Assembly: GCA_910574745.1 (NCBI GenBank)
Contig: CAJTCE010000003.1
Location: 97,134-161,133 of the forward strand
DNA: 64,000 nt
Direction of reading: 5' to 3'
From: Lachnospiraceae bacterium
GTDB taxonomy: Bacteria > Bacillota > Clostridia > Lachnospirales > Lachnospiraceae
The notes beneath the pieces were generated by a model, which saw only the letters and a list, made by a program, of their open reading frames with translations, searched no databases and was not told where the DNA came from. The position numbers and the translations under genes were made by a program. Below, one piece after another: positions 15,373-24,123 of this stretch (its first letter is position 1; every line of letters starts with the position of its first letter).

Positions 15373-15751
15373 CGCTCAATCCTCCAATCCCTGTAATGTC
15401 TTTTATGGTCCATATTGCTATCTGATATGCCCCGGATATTTCCGGGTGCCCACCTGCTCTTGCATCTTTCGCTTCTTTTTCCAGGCGCTTTACTATCTCT
15501 TTTATCTGAATGCATTTTTCGGTATACAGACTGCCTAATTCTTTCAATTGTTCTGGTGTAAGTTCCAGGTCTTCATATTCTGCAAGATGCCCAAATGCAT
15601 TCTGTATAGGGCATTCTGTGCAGCCTGTTTCTATGTATTTTTCACACGTCTCTCCGCAGGTATCACAGTCATCTGCTCCTCCAAATCTGTCTATGGAACA
15701 CATTTCTTTTGGCATATACTGCCCGTCATATTCTATGGTTAATCTCTCCAT
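15335..15751 (-). CDS. Conserved phage protein with Cys motif
   Basis: 138 aa. C-D-T-C-G-E-T-C and C-T-E-C-P-I-Q-N in residues 30-50 suggest a small metal site, followed by a L-A-E-Y-E-D-L-x-L-T-P-E-Q-L segment common in gut Firmicutes phage early genes, then a helical tail. Function unknown. Start ATG four bases after the stop of the next gene. Confidence 0.75.
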   Translation of the reverse strand: MERLTIEYDGQYMPKEMCSIDRFGGADDCDTCGETCEKYIETGCTECPIQNAFGHLAEYEDLELTPEQLKELGSLYTEKCIQIKEIVKRLEKEAKDARAGGHPEISGAYQIAIWTIKDITGIGGLSDEQRDIISWETD

Positions 15752-15754
15752 AGC

Positions 15755-15913
15755 TTATATCTCCTCCCGAAATCCCTTGCATTTTTCCTTGTAGCAATTT
15801 TCAATCGCTGCTTTGTAAAATTCAGGTTCTACCACTGCGCCTTCACACATTGATACAAAGCAATCATCATTTCTACACTGTAAACAAATACAACTGCTGC
15901 AATCTTTTTCCAT
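15755..15913 (-). CDS. Small Cys-rich protein
   Basis: 52 aa, ATG with GGAGGG 7 nt upstream. Seven or more Cys, with C-S-S-C and C-L-Q-C pairs near the N-terminus and C-Y-K-E-K-C near the end, suggest a small zinc-binding protein. Part of the early operon. Function unknown. Confidence 0.7.
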   Translation of the reverse strand: MEKDCSSCICLQCRNDDCFVSMCEGAVVEPEFYKAAIENCYKEKCKGFREEI

Positions 15914-15952
15914 GAATTATCCCTCCTAAACATCCGTATACATCAGAAACAC

Positions 15953-16066
15953 CTACCTCACAAGTTCATGCTCCAGCGCTTCATTTGCTGTTATCCCATG
16001 ATTCTTTGCGTATTTGTCAACGTAATCACGAAACTTTTTGTTATGTACATATTCATTTCTTATCAT
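15953..16066 (-). CDS. Small phage protein, 37 aa
   Basis: ATG with AAAGGAG upstream. Basic N-terminus, then Y-V-D-K-Y-A-K-N-H-G-I-T-A-N-E-A-L-E-H, resembling the short helical segment seen in small phage proteins. No function assigned. Confidence 0.6.
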   Translation of the reverse strand: MIRNEYVHNKKFRDYVDKYAKNHGITANEALEHELVR

Positions 16067-16106
16067 TGTGATTCTCCTTTCCTGCGGACACATGGTGTTT
16101 AATAAT

Positions 16107-17033
16107 TCATCTGCCGCATAGGGCGTTCTCCCCTAAAAAATCATAAATACTCATCTGACCGACCGGGCAATCCAATTTATCATGGTTTGCGGCAATCTCT
16201 AAATTGGCAACCGCCTGTTCGTAGTAGCTTTCTTTGAGTTCAAAGCCAATTCCACGCCTACCAAGCATAACCGCTACATAAGGACTACTGCCAATCCCTG
16301 CGAATGGGTCTAAAACAATGTCATTCTTATTCGTCCACAGTTCAATGCACCGCTGGATAACTTCCAACTGCAAAGGGCATATATGTCGCTCGTCTTTATC
16401 TTCCCTTGCAGATTTCCTCTGTAAGGTGTCAGACTGTTTTATATCCATCCACACAGGACTTGCGTAGTTTTGCCATACATCAACAGGGAATGTTTCGTGC
16501 GTGTGTCTCACTCTTTCAGGATTCTCTCCCGGTTTTCGCACGGTAACTATGTAGTCGGGTATGCCCTGCCTGTTCATGGTACTGTCTTTGCGTATCTGCT
16601 TATGCAAAAGCCCTAATGCCTTTGTCCGCTGCATTTCCGTGACCGGATTTTTCCAGATTGTGACCTTGCTGTGATAGATAAAGCCGCAATCCTCAAAAAT
16701 CTGCCTTACAAGTGCCGGAAAGTCTTTTAATCCTATAACTCCGTCTCGCTCTTTCATCAGCGGCAAATCCATACAGTGAAAAGAAAGAAGCCTGCCGGGC
16801 ATTGTTACTCGATACAGTTCTTTTGCAAGGAATTGGAAATGCTCGTAAAATTCATCATCCCCTTTGCTGTTTCCCATATCCCTGTCGCTGTTTGAGTATG
16901 TATACAGGCTTGCGAACGGTGGGGAAAATATTGTGTAGTGTATGCTGTTATCCGGGATATTCTTAATCAGTTCACAGCTATCCCCGTTATAGATTGCATG
17001 CTGTTTTTCTATGGTCTGTGCCAAAACGTCCAT
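16107..17033 (-). CDS. Site-specific DNA methyltransferase (amino-MTase, beta-class order)
   Basis: 308 aa. Catalytic motif S-P-P-F near residue 38, then the AdoMet motif D-P-F-A-G-I-G-S-S near residue 245, so motif IV precedes motif I as in beta-class enzymes. S-P-P-F is common in N4-cytosine enzymes, but N6-adenine is possible. Likely protects phage DNA or modifies its own sites. The gene is 3 bp from the SNF2 helicase, a phage-typical pair. Confidence 0.85.
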   Translation of the reverse strand: MDVLAQTIEKQHAIYNGDSCELIKNIPDNSIHYTIFSPPFASLYTYSNSDRDMGNSKGDDEFYEHFQFLAKELYRVTMPGRLLSFHCMDLPLMKERDGVIGLKDFPALVRQIFEDCGFIYHSKVTIWKNPVTEMQRTKALGLLHKQIRKDSTMNRQGIPDYIVTVRKPGENPERVRHTHETFPVDVWQNYASPVWMDIKQSDTLQRKSAREDKDERHICPLQLEVIQRCIELWTNKNDIVLDPFAGIGSSPYVAVMLGRRGIGFELKESYYEQAVANLEIAANHDKLDCPVGQMSIYDFLGENALCGR

Positions 17034-17036
17034 TCT

Positions 17037-18410
17037 TCATGCTCCTTTCGTAAATTCATCCCATTTTGGGAGTTCCATTTTTATATGCGGCTCATAAGGT
17101 GTTGAAATCCTGCAAGTGCTGCGCAGTTCTTTCTTCGTAATCTCCTTTGTCAGTTCCGTCATTTCAGACTGCATTTTAAGGAAATCTGCCTGTTTCCTCT
17201 CGATATTCTCTTTTACACAGCCCTCTTTTGCGGAAATGATTATATATACATTTACAGGATTTTCCTGCCCGAACCGCCAGCAACGCCTTAATGCTTGATA
17301 AAACTGCTCGTAACTGTCAGATAACCCGGTAAAAATCATATTGTGGCAGTTCTGCCAGTTCATGCCGAACCCTGCAATTTTTGGTTTCGTGACAAGACAC
17401 TTTATTTCTCCTTTGCTGAAATTCAACATAGAATATGATTTATGTGTGTCTTTATCACTTCCGCATACTTCAACGCTATCATTTATCAATTCATGAAGTT
17501 TATGGCTTTCGTCATTCAAGTCGCACCACACAAGCCACTGTTCATCAGAATTGTTTACAAGCTGTGCCGCCTGTTCGCACCGCAACTGCAAACTGTCCTT
17601 TCTTGCCTGTCTGCGTTCTGTAAGCGACAGCGTTTCCATTGTCGGCGAATCTCCATCAACGATAATCTCTTGTATATTGATAGGTGGCAGATTATACCCC
17701 TCAATCTCATATCCGATATTGTTTGGATTATCCACAAACACGCTGAATGTTGCCAGCCATTGCCAGAATACATCCTCCGCATGGCCTTTCAGCCGCCATT
17801 TTGAAGTTTCGCCGCCGTCATGTACAAAGAACATGGAAAGCATTTCTGCCCTTGTCATAACTCCGCAAAATTCAGAATGGTTTCCCAATTCCATATAATC
17901 ATTTGGTGCAGGCGTAGCTGTACAAGCCAATTTATACGGTACTTCATGGAAATTCTGTATAATCGCCGTCCGAACCTTGCCGGAATAGGATTTTAAGATA
18001 CTGCTTTCGTCAAGCACAATCCCGGTAAATTCATTTTCAATAAACCTGTCCAGTTTCTCATAATTCGTAATGTTAATGCCGGATATGCAATCTTCCTGTT
18101 TCTCAACAACCCTTGCCACATATCCGAATTTCTCCGCTTCTCGCTTCGTCTGGTCTGCAACTGCCAGCGGCGCAAGAATGAGTATTTTACCGCCTGTATG
18201 CTTATGCACCTGATATGCCCAAGACAACTGCATAGGCGTTTTCCCAAGTCCGCAATCGGCAAATATGCAGGCTTTCCCCTTTTTTAACGCCCAGCGGACT
18301 ATATCTTTCTGAAACCTGTACAGCATGGGATTCAACTCTGATTTATCAATATCAAACCCACTACTCTCTAAAACAAATCTTTTGCTTTTCAAAAAATCTA
18401 AATATTCCAT
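17037..18410 (-). CDS. SNF2-family DEAD/DEAH helicase
   Basis: 457 aa. Walker A D-C-G-L-G-K-T near residue 53, motif II L-D-E-S near 135, motif III T-A-T-P-A-P, motif V/VI with F-G-M-N-W-Q-N-C and R-C-W-R-F-G-Q. Matches the short SNF2-like ATPases of phages that translocate on dsDNA. Probable role in replication or modification, with the methyltransferase next door. Weak SD. Confidence 0.88.
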   Translation of the reverse strand: MEYLDFLKSKRFVLESSGFDIDKSELNPMLYRFQKDIVRWALKKGKACIFADCGLGKTPMQLSWAYQVHKHTGGKILILAPLAVADQTKREAEKFGYVARVVEKQEDCISGINITNYEKLDRFIENEFTGIVLDESSILKSYSGKVRTAIIQNFHEVPYKLACTATPAPNDYMELGNHSEFCGVMTRAEMLSMFFVHDGGETSKWRLKGHAEDVFWQWLATFSVFVDNPNNIGYEIEGYNLPPINIQEIIVDGDSPTMETLSLTERRQARKDSLQLRCEQAAQLVNNSDEQWLVWCDLNDESHKLHELINDSVEVCGSDKDTHKSYSMLNFSKGEIKCLVTKPKIAGFGMNWQNCHNMIFTGLSDSYEQFYQALRRCWRFGQENPVNVYIIISAKEGCVKENIERKQADFLKMQSEMTELTKEITKKELRSTCRISTPYEPHIKMELPKWDEFTKGA

Positions 18411-18419
18411 AACCTGAAA

Positions 18420-18453
18420 GGAACTGCACGTGCATTGCCCCGGCCGGAGTTCC
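18420..18453 (-). other. Stem-loop in the leader of the helicase gene
   Basis: GGAACT/AGTTCC arms enclose two perfect short palindromes, TGCACGTGCA and CCGGCCGG. It sits 10 bp upstream of the helicase start in otherwise AT-rich DNA. It may be a protein-binding site or RNA structure; no function is visible. Confidence 0.4.
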
Positions 18454-18480
18454 GTGCTCCTTTCATTGTTTTTTGTTGTA

Positions 18481-19008
18481 TTATTTATAAATTCCTTTGT
18501 TCATCAGTTCCGCATTGGGAAAGCATCTTTTCCTCCCGTACTGGTTTTCAAACATCGCATGGTACGGGTACTGCCTGATCAATGTCCATTTGATTCTTCT
18601 TGCCATCCCTTCTTCTCTTACCGTTTCGTAGAATACTGTCCCTGACGGTATGAGAATATGTACCACGTTATCCAGAATCGTGGAATCCGGCTCCTCATTC
18701 CGGGATTTCTCCTCTTCCTTTTTTATCTTTAAACACCTCTGGACTGCTGCCGCAGAAAAACCTACTGCTTCAGCTATCTTCTGTATGGTCTTTCCTTCCC
18801 CACGCAGTTTTATGATCCTTTCCTTGTCAGCTTCACTCAATGTCCTTCTTTCCGCTGGTCCGTTCATGGCATATAGAATCCGTTCGACATAGCCCTTGCT
18901 GTAGCCTGTGGCATCCGCTATTTCCTGCTTGTTATAACCGGCTTTGGATAAGCGGTATACCTCTTTGTGGAGGTTTTGGATTTTGATTTCATATTCTGTT
19001 CTGGTCAA
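18481..19008 (-). CDS. Double helix-turn-helix DNA-binding protein
   Basis: 175 aa. Two HTH units: residues about 15-40 (S-K-A-G-Y-N-K-Q-E-I-A-D-A-T-G-Y-S) and about 55-85 (G-K-T-I-Q-K-I-A-E-A-V-G-F-S). The C-terminal half is a small mixed domain with W-T-L-I-R-Q-Y-P-Y. Likely regulator of phage early genes. Family name not certain. Confidence 0.7.
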   Translation of the reverse strand: MTRTEYEIKIQNLHKEVYRLSKAGYNKQEIADATGYSKGYVERILYAMNGPAERRTLSEADKERIIKLRGEGKTIQKIAEAVGFSAAAVQRCLKIKKEEEKSRNEEPDSTILDNVVHILIPSGTVFYETVREEGMARRIKWTLIRQYPYHAMFENQYGRKRCFPNAELMNKGIYK

Positions 19009-19067
19009 TTTATCAGCTCCTTTTTATTCCCTATTTTTTAATAATTATTTCATATTTAATTTCTGGC

Positions 19068-19095
19068 TTGTCTTTTCTCGAAGTGCTATTATAAA
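19068..19095 (+). promoter_or_regulatory. Plus-strand promoter for isolated small gene
   Basis: TTGTCT (19068-19073), 16-bp spacer, TATAAA (19090-19095), upstream of the AGAGGTG site and TTG start at 19135. It faces the minus-strand early operon. Confidence 0.55.
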
Positions 19096-19134
19096 ATCAA
19101 AAAACTATAAATATAATGAAAAGAGGTGTAAAAT

Positions 19135-19290
19135 TTGCAGGAATGGGGTAATATTATTGTGAATACGTGGATAGGTGGCCTAGTTCAAGGTGCAATTCTT
19201 TTAATAAAAATTCTACTTACTCCGCCAATTTTGTATTTTTCTCTTCCATCTATTCTTATTGCATTAATTTCTAAGAGAAGAAAAGCCTAA
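19135..19290 (+). CDS. Small membrane protein, isolated plus-strand gene (moron-like)
   Basis: 51 aa, TTG start with AGAGGTG 6 nt upstream. Residues about 14-45 are hydrophobic and end in S-K-R-R-K, giving one or two membrane helices with a basic cytoplasmic end. It has its own promoter and terminator and is inverted relative to the surrounding early operon. That arrangement is typical of lysogenic-conversion or superinfection-exclusion genes. No homologue recognised. Confidence 0.6.
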   Translation: MQEWGNIIVNTWIGGLVQGAILLIKILLTPPILYFSLPSILIALISKRRKA

Positions 19291-19298
19291 ATTTTATT

Positions 19299-19328
19299 GG
19301 TGTCACATTTCTATGTGGCACCTTATTT
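19299..19328 (+). terminator. Terminator of the isolated plus-strand gene
   Basis: GGTGTCACA and TGTGGCACC arms around TTTCTA, followed by TTATTT. Ends just inside the 3' end of the opposing PAPS-reductase-like gene. Confidence 0.7.
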
Positions 19329-20573
19329 AAATTGCATCTCTATCTGTACCGCCGGTATATCCTCCCATCCTACTCCGATATAATCCAGTACCCTTCCCCA
19401 GCCGTATTTTTCCCCTGTCTCTGGATCAGTGCAGCATTTTTTCATATAAAACTCCCATTCAGCAGGGTTATCTTCCCTCAGCCTGTCAAACCTGTGGGGC
19501 CTCTCTTCCATATGGATTCCAAAACCGCACATACTGCACCCTGTTCTCTGGGCTTTGGTTGTATAAAGTTTTCCGCTCTCATACTTCTCAATTGTTCCAT
19601 AGATTTCCGGAATTATAGTCTGTAACGGCTCATAGGGTATCACATTTCCATTGCTGTCACAGCTGTAAGGCTGCTTATAATACAACTCTTGGAAAATTTC
19701 CAAATGTTCACGATACCACCTGTCCATTTCCAATGCTAAGGAAAGCAGGTCCTGCCTCATAAAGATGGCAAATGGTGCTGACCTGGTAACGGTTGAGCCG
19801 TAATAATTGCAACCATGTTCTACCAGTGCCTCTTCCCTCTGCCCGCCTTCACTTGCCATAAGCCCCAGATATGGAAAGCTGTTGTGTGCTTTTGCCCAGT
19901 CATCACAAGGCTTTTCTTTCAGCCAGTAACAGCAGTCATTTGATATCTTAATGTCCGGATCAGGCTTTCCATAGTTCACGCCCTCATTTTCATTCTCATA
20001 CCCGCCAAACAATTTCAGCCACTTCTGCGGCAGTTTCATCCGACTATTCTTTGCATAATGTCCCTGTGCTCCGCATTCGCCTGTTATGATTGCATGTCGT
20101 ACTGTTTTATTATCTTCTGTAGGATTCTGAAGAAGGTTTATTTTTCCTGCTATCCTCTTACTGATAACGGGAAAACCACATTCGTTTAATACTTCAACCT
20201 TCGTTTTCAGGGATTTGACGATCTCAACTCCAAGGGCTTTATGTACCTTTTGTATGCTTTTATCTTCCACGGCAGAAACTGATATGGCGGGTATGTCTAT
20301 CCCTATGCTTTTTAGCCATATAAAAAGTGTAATGCTGTCCAGTCCTCCGACACTCACATGACATCCGCATTCTCTTTTCTGCATTTCCTCATAAAATTCC
20401 TTTGCAACACTTTCCTGCCTTTTGAGTTTAGCCTCATATGGCATTTCCTGAAGTTCCTTAAAGTTCTGCTTCATCTGCTTTTTAGCAGCTCTCCATGCAT
20501 TCCTTAAAGTGTCCGGAGCATCATCCTCTATTCCCGTTATTTCATCTTCATCAAATATTGTCAGCTGTCTCAT
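19323..20573 (-). CDS. PAPS-reductase-like (adenylyl-binding) phage protein
   Basis: 416 aa. S-V-G-G-L-D-S near residue 76 is the PP-loop motif of PAPS reductase/ATP pyrophosphatase proteins. Further Cys (C-C-Y-W, C-S-M-C-G-F-G) could bind metal or Fe-S. Phage relatives are often near DNA methyltransferases and may act in DNA or tRNA modification; the substrate is unknown. It overlaps the small zinc-ribbon gene by 23 bp. Confidence 0.8.
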   Translation of the reverse strand: MRQLTIFDEDEITGIEDDAPDTLRNAWRAAKKQMKQNFKELQEMPYEAKLKRQESVAKEFYEEMQKRECGCHVSVGGLDSITLFIWLKSIGIDIPAISVSAVEDKSIQKVHKALGVEIVKSLKTKVEVLNECGFPVISKRIAGKINLLQNPTEDNKTVRHAIITGECGAQGHYAKNSRMKLPQKWLKLFGGYENENEGVNYGKPDPDIKISNDCCYWLKEKPCDDWAKAHNSFPYLGLMASEGGQREEALVEHGCNYYGSTVTRSAPFAIFMRQDLLSLALEMDRWYREHLEIFQELYYKQPYSCDSNGNVIPYEPLQTIIPEIYGTIEKYESGKLYTTKAQRTGCSMCGFGIHMEERPHRFDRLREDNPAEWEFYMKKCCTDPETGEKYGWGRVLDYIGVGWEDIPAVQIEMQFK

Positions 20574-20802
20574 TATTTCCTCCTGAAAACAGGCTTATCT
20601 GCCCGTCACATTGCTTCTTTTTCGGTGCCCGTGGAATATATCCTTTTTTATTTTCCCCAAATGCATCTATAGGATTATAAGCAAAGTCATGACATCGGTT
20701 TGTTGATTTTGCCACCGCTTCACTGACCTCACGTTCCTGTCTGCTGCACCATATCCCGTTGCCTGTGACTAAGTAGCCACAGTACCGGCAGTATTGTTTC
20801 AT
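20551..20802 (-). CDS. Small zinc-ribbon protein
   Basis: 83 aa from ATG at 20800-20802 (GGAGG upstream). C-R-Y-C-G-Y near the start and later W-C-S and C-H-D form a possible zinc site, then R-A-P-K-K-K. Overlaps the PAPS-reductase-like gene. Function unknown; common companion of that gene in prophages. Confidence 0.7.
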   Translation of the reverse strand: MKQYCRYCGYLVTGNGIWCSRQEREVSEAVAKSTNRCHDFAYNPIDAFGENKKGYIPRAPKKKQCDGQISLFSGGNNETADNI

Positions 20803-20818
20803 TATCCTCCACCACCTT

Positions 20819-22549
20819 TCATGCAAATTTCATCTGTCCATTTTCTCCCGTGGCCATCCGCATATTTGGCATCCGTTCTGCTACGCACAGTTCCGGCAGA
20901 TTCGCCCTGACCAGTGCTGCAGGTATAGGCGGACATACTGCATTTCCGCATCTTTTTACCTGCTCTGTCCTTGGATAGCTGTTTCCGGCATAGTCATGGT
21001 CTATGATGTAATCATCCGGGAATCCCTGGCACCCATACAGTTCCTTTGGCTCCAGCATACGCAAACCAATATCAACTATCTGGTAATCCACTCCGTCAAC
21101 TGTTACAAGCCCGAACCTGTCCTGTGCCGTGACTGTATCCAACGGGGCTTTTATATCCTGTCCGGTTCCCTGCCCGTAATACTTGATTAGAAATGCCCTT
21201 ACTTCTCCAAAGTGACCGCCGCCGGCGTTTGCTGTTACCGTACCAAGTGGCTCCCTGATATCTTGTCCTATGCCGCTTTTATAAAATTTACTCAGAAACG
21301 ATGTGACCAGTCCGTATCTGTTAGATCCATCCACCGTCATGACCGGTTCTGTTACCTGCTGCCCTCTGGTTTCCTTTTCTGATGTTTCCGAATGGTACTG
21401 GATCAGCGTGGGCGCCATAACATAATTCCTGTTTGCTGTTGTGATCGTTGGAAGAGGGCTTTCAATACTGGCACCATTATTATTCTCGTTGTTGCACATG
21501 ATATATGGTGTCATAAGGGCGTCGACTATCCCGAACCCATTCTTTGATGTAATTATCCGTAAGGGTTCATTCATGCTGTTGGTGTAGGCCGATTTTGCCC
21601 CGGTATGGTTGACCTGTACAATAAAAGGTTCCGTATTATCCAGCACAAACTTTTTCAGTCCCCTTGCAATCCGCTCCATGGTCTTAGGCGCTAACGGTCT
21701 TACTGCACGGATTCCGTATTTCTCCCTGATCTCTTCTGCTGTATCAAATATAGACGGGCATGGAAGAGAAAAATCAATCTGGGTGTAGGCTCCTACGTAT
21801 GGCTTTAATAACCCTGCCTTTACTTTTTCGCTGTCCGCTGGTCCATGTGTCGGCTCTGGCCAGATAATTGGTTTCCCGTCGCATCTGGCGACCATGAAAA
21901 ACCTTTTCCTCATGGTAGGTGTTCCATAGTCTGCCGCCACAAGCTCCCGTGTCTGGACTTCATAGCCTAATGCTTCAAGCTGTTTTCTCCATTTTCTGTA
22001 TGTCTGCCCTTTCCTTTTTGGGTCAGGCATGAAAATCTGCTTGTCCGCACTGGTAACCTCTCCCGCTTCAGCCACTCTAAATCGGGATTCCCCTTTCTTT
22101 CTGTCATGTCTTCCTGCCATGCTCACAAAAACTCTTCCCGTTTCTTTATCCCTTACCGGTATACACGGTCCCCATGTCTGGAATTCCTCAACATTTTCCA
22201 GCATTATTACCCTTGGTTTTACCAGTGCAGCCCATTTAAGGACTATCCAGGCAAGGCCTCTTATATTTTTTTCTACCGGCTTTCCACCTTTGGCTTTTGA
22301 AAAGTGCTTACAGTCCGGCGAAAACCACGCCAGGGCTACCGGATGTCCCTTGCACACCTGTACAGGGTCAACATCCCAGACGCTTTCACAGTAATGCTTT
22401 GTGGAAGGATGATTTGTCTGATGCATTCTGACCGCTTCAGGATCATGGTTGATGGCTATGTCCACGCTGTAGCCTGTCGCCATTTCAATACCGGTGCTGG
22501 CTCCGCCTCCTCCGGCAAAGTTATCAACTATTAATTCTCCGTTTATCAT
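20819..22549 (-). CDS. DNA (cytosine-5) methyltransferase
   Basis: 576 aa. Motif I D-N-F-A-G-G-G-G-A-S-T-G at residues 9-20, catalytic S-P-D-C near 76-79 (usual PC with Asp between), motif VI E-N-V-E-E-F, and a C-terminal P-R-T-E-Q-V-K-R-C-G-N motif X part. It carries repeated G-x-x-P-L-x-T-V/I-T segments (about 320-480), the target recognition region typical of long phage C5 enzymes. Second modification enzyme in this operon. Confidence 0.9.
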   Translation of the reverse strand: MINGELIVDNFAGGGGASTGIEMATGYSVDIAINHDPEAVRMHQTNHPSTKHYCESVWDVDPVQVCKGHPVALAWFSPDCKHFSKAKGGKPVEKNIRGLAWIVLKWAALVKPRVIMLENVEEFQTWGPCIPVRDKETGRVFVSMAGRHDRKKGESRFRVAEAGEVTSADKQIFMPDPKRKGQTYRKWRKQLEALGYEVQTRELVAADYGTPTMRKRFFMVARCDGKPIIWPEPTHGPADSEKVKAGLLKPYVGAYTQIDFSLPCPSIFDTAEEIREKYGIRAVRPLAPKTMERIARGLKKFVLDNTEPFIVQVNHTGAKSAYTNSMNEPLRIITSKNGFGIVDALMTPYIMCNNENNNGASIESPLPTITTANRNYVMAPTLIQYHSETSEKETRGQQVTEPVMTVDGSNRYGLVTSFLSKFYKSGIGQDIREPLGTVTANAGGGHFGEVRAFLIKYYGQGTGQDIKAPLDTVTAQDRFGLVTVDGVDYQIVDIGLRMLEPKELYGCQGFPDDYIIDHDYAGNSYPRTEQVKRCGNAVCPPIPAALVRANLPELCVAERMPNMRMATGENGQMKFA

Positions 22550-22604
22550 TTTTTCTTTCAGGAACCGGATATCCTTTATGCGCGCGGTTCGGCTCCTTTC
22601 TTGA

Positions 22605-23411
22605 TCAATTCTGGCTGTTTTCTAACAGCATTTTTTCCAGTTCATTAAAATCGTAATCCCGCTGCTGGAAGTCATTAAAGCTGCCAGGGACTGCGTGATT
22701 CTGAAAATTGACAGATTTATTCTCTCTGCTCTTTTCCCAAGTCCTGATACAGGCTTTCCAGTCTTTCATTTTGTTCTTTCCTATCATCCACCCTTTTGAT
22801 GAATAGAAATCTACAAACTCCTGCGGATCAATATTGTTATTTCTTTCTTTGCAGTATTCACGGACTTCCTCCACACTCGGCGGCACGAACTGCCCGTGAT
22901 ATTCTTTACTCTTCTCTTCTTTACTCTTCTCTTCTTTACTCTGTTTATTGATTCCGTCGGAAATTGAATTTCTTCCGTCAGAAATTGAATTTATTACCAC
23001 ATTAGACCTGTTTTTGGGCACATTAATCAAAAGGTATTCTTTTTTCAGTTCAACAGCTTCACGCTTGACTGTAGCTTTCAGGTATTGCTTCTGCACCCCG
23101 GAGGACGTAAGAATACCGTACTTTTTAAAAAGCTTCTCTGAAAAAATATTCCTTCTGATACAGGCAGACACTATATCTCTTAAGAGTTGTATAGAGCCGT
23201 TATTTAAACCAGTTTCTGACGCAAATAAAAGCTCACGGTCTCTAGTCCATTCACAGTAATAACCATTCTCCCCATATATCTCCTGGAGGAGCTTGACAAA
23301 AACTGCAAAGCCTTTCAGTCCATATTCCGCCTGTAACAACCTGACTTTTTCATCCATGTGGCAATCGAGTTCAAAATAGTCTAAACTGACTTTGTTTCCT
23401 CTCCCTGCCAT
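22605..23411 (-). CDS. Replisome organizer / DnaD-like (DUF4373) protein
   Basis: 268 aa from ATG at 23409-23411. N-terminal D-Y-F-E-L-D-C-H-M-D-E-K-V-R-L-L-Q-A-E-Y-G-L-K-G-F is the DUF4373 replication-initiation start. Two in-frame repeats: I-S-D-G-R/I-N and K-E-E-K-S, from short direct DNA repeats. The C-terminal part has D-F-Y-S-S-K-G-W and K-D-W-K-A-C-I-R-T-W, a helicase-loader type segment. Loads the host helicase on the phage origin, by family. Confidence 0.85.
   Translation of the reverse strand: MAGRGNKVSLDYFELDCHMDEKVRLLQAEYGLKGFAVFVKLLQEIYGENGYYCEWTRDRELLFASETGLNNGSIQLLRDIVSACIRRNIFSEKLFKKYGILTSSGVQKQYLKATVKREAVELKKEYLLINVPKNRSNVVINSISDGRNSISDGINKQSKEEKSKEEKSKEYHGQFVPPSVEEVREYCKERNNNIDPQEFVDFYSSKGWMIGKNKMKDWKACIRTWEKSRENKSVNFQNHAVPGSFNDFQQRDYDFNELEKMLLENSQN
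22912..22994. repeat. Short direct repeats in replisome organizer gene
   Basis: Tandem 14-15-bp TCTTTACTCTTCTCT units (22912-22942) and a doubled TCCGTCGGAAATTGAATT-type unit (22960-22990). Both keep frame. Such repeats inside replication genes of phages often mark the origin region; here they could simply be slippage. Confidence 0.6.
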
Positions 23412-23416
23412 TCTGT

Positions 23417-23788
23417 TCAAATCTCCTTGATCAATACTTCTATCCTTGGATTTTCCTTATCCACTTCAAACCTATCGGAAAATCCGACAACATACTTCCA
23501 TCCGTCATCTTTCAACACACCGCACTGGACAAGCGCATCCTGTATGACCTTGCGCCCGAAAGAGCTTATATTATCCTTATCCCGGCGCTTATTTGGTTCA
23601 ATCCATGTGTATTCCATGAATACCGGCTTCTCAATCCTAATGCCGCTCATACACTGCATAATCGCCACCGCAACGATATTTCCGTTGACTGCTTTCATTT
23701 TTGCCCCTTTGTGGCGGTTTGTGCGTTCTGCAACTATGTAATCGTTTAATCCGGGTAGTTTTCCAGGGATTATTAGTTTGTATTCCAC
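23417..23788 (-). CDS. rusA: RusA-type Holliday junction resolvase
   Basis: 123 aa from GTG at 23786-23788, chosen for AAAGGAGG upstream. L-I-I-P-G-K-L-P-G-L-N-D-Y at the start and N-K-R-R-D-K-D-N-I near the centre (catalytic Asp pair) are RusA signatures. Resolves recombination and replication junctions before packaging. Stop overlaps the region of the replisome organizer start. Confidence 0.85.
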   Translation of the reverse strand: MEYKLIIPGKLPGLNDYIVAERTNRHKGAKMKAVNGNIVAVAIMQCMSGIRIEKPVFMEYTWIEPNKRRDKDNISSFGRKVIQDALVQCGVLKDDGWKYVVGFSDRFEVDKENPRIEVLIKEI

Positions 23789-23873
23789 ATGATCCTCCTT
23801 TCCGGCGGCAGAGACCAACCGCCGCCGTTTTCCGTGATATACTGCATGAATAAATGCTACAGTTGATAGTTAC

Positions 23874-24101
23874 CTAATCTTCATCACAAAAAAATATAGG
23901 ATTTTCTATACAGGTAAGACATATTTTCATCGTATACATACCTAATTTTAAATCCTCTGCTTTACACTCACATGATTCCCCTAATAAGCACGCCCCGGTT
24001 TCGTAGTAATATTCTTCTCCTTTATGTATTGTCTTACCGCAGAATTCGCATACATGTTCTTTTCTTGCTTTTGGATACGAATGTTTACTAAATCCAATCA
24101 T
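23874..24101 (-). CDS. Small zinc-finger phage protein
   Basis: 75 aa. C-E-F-C-G near residue 18, then E-E-Y-Y-Y-E-T and C-E-C...C-L-T-C. A four-Cys zinc ribbon is likely. Start ATG. Function unknown. Confidence 0.7.
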   Translation of the reverse strand: MIGFSKHSYPKARKEHVCEFCGKTIHKGEEYYYETGACLLGESCECKAEDLKLGMYTMKICLTCIENPIFFCDED

Positions 24102-24123
24102 TTTCTAAGCTCTTTTCTTCTAC

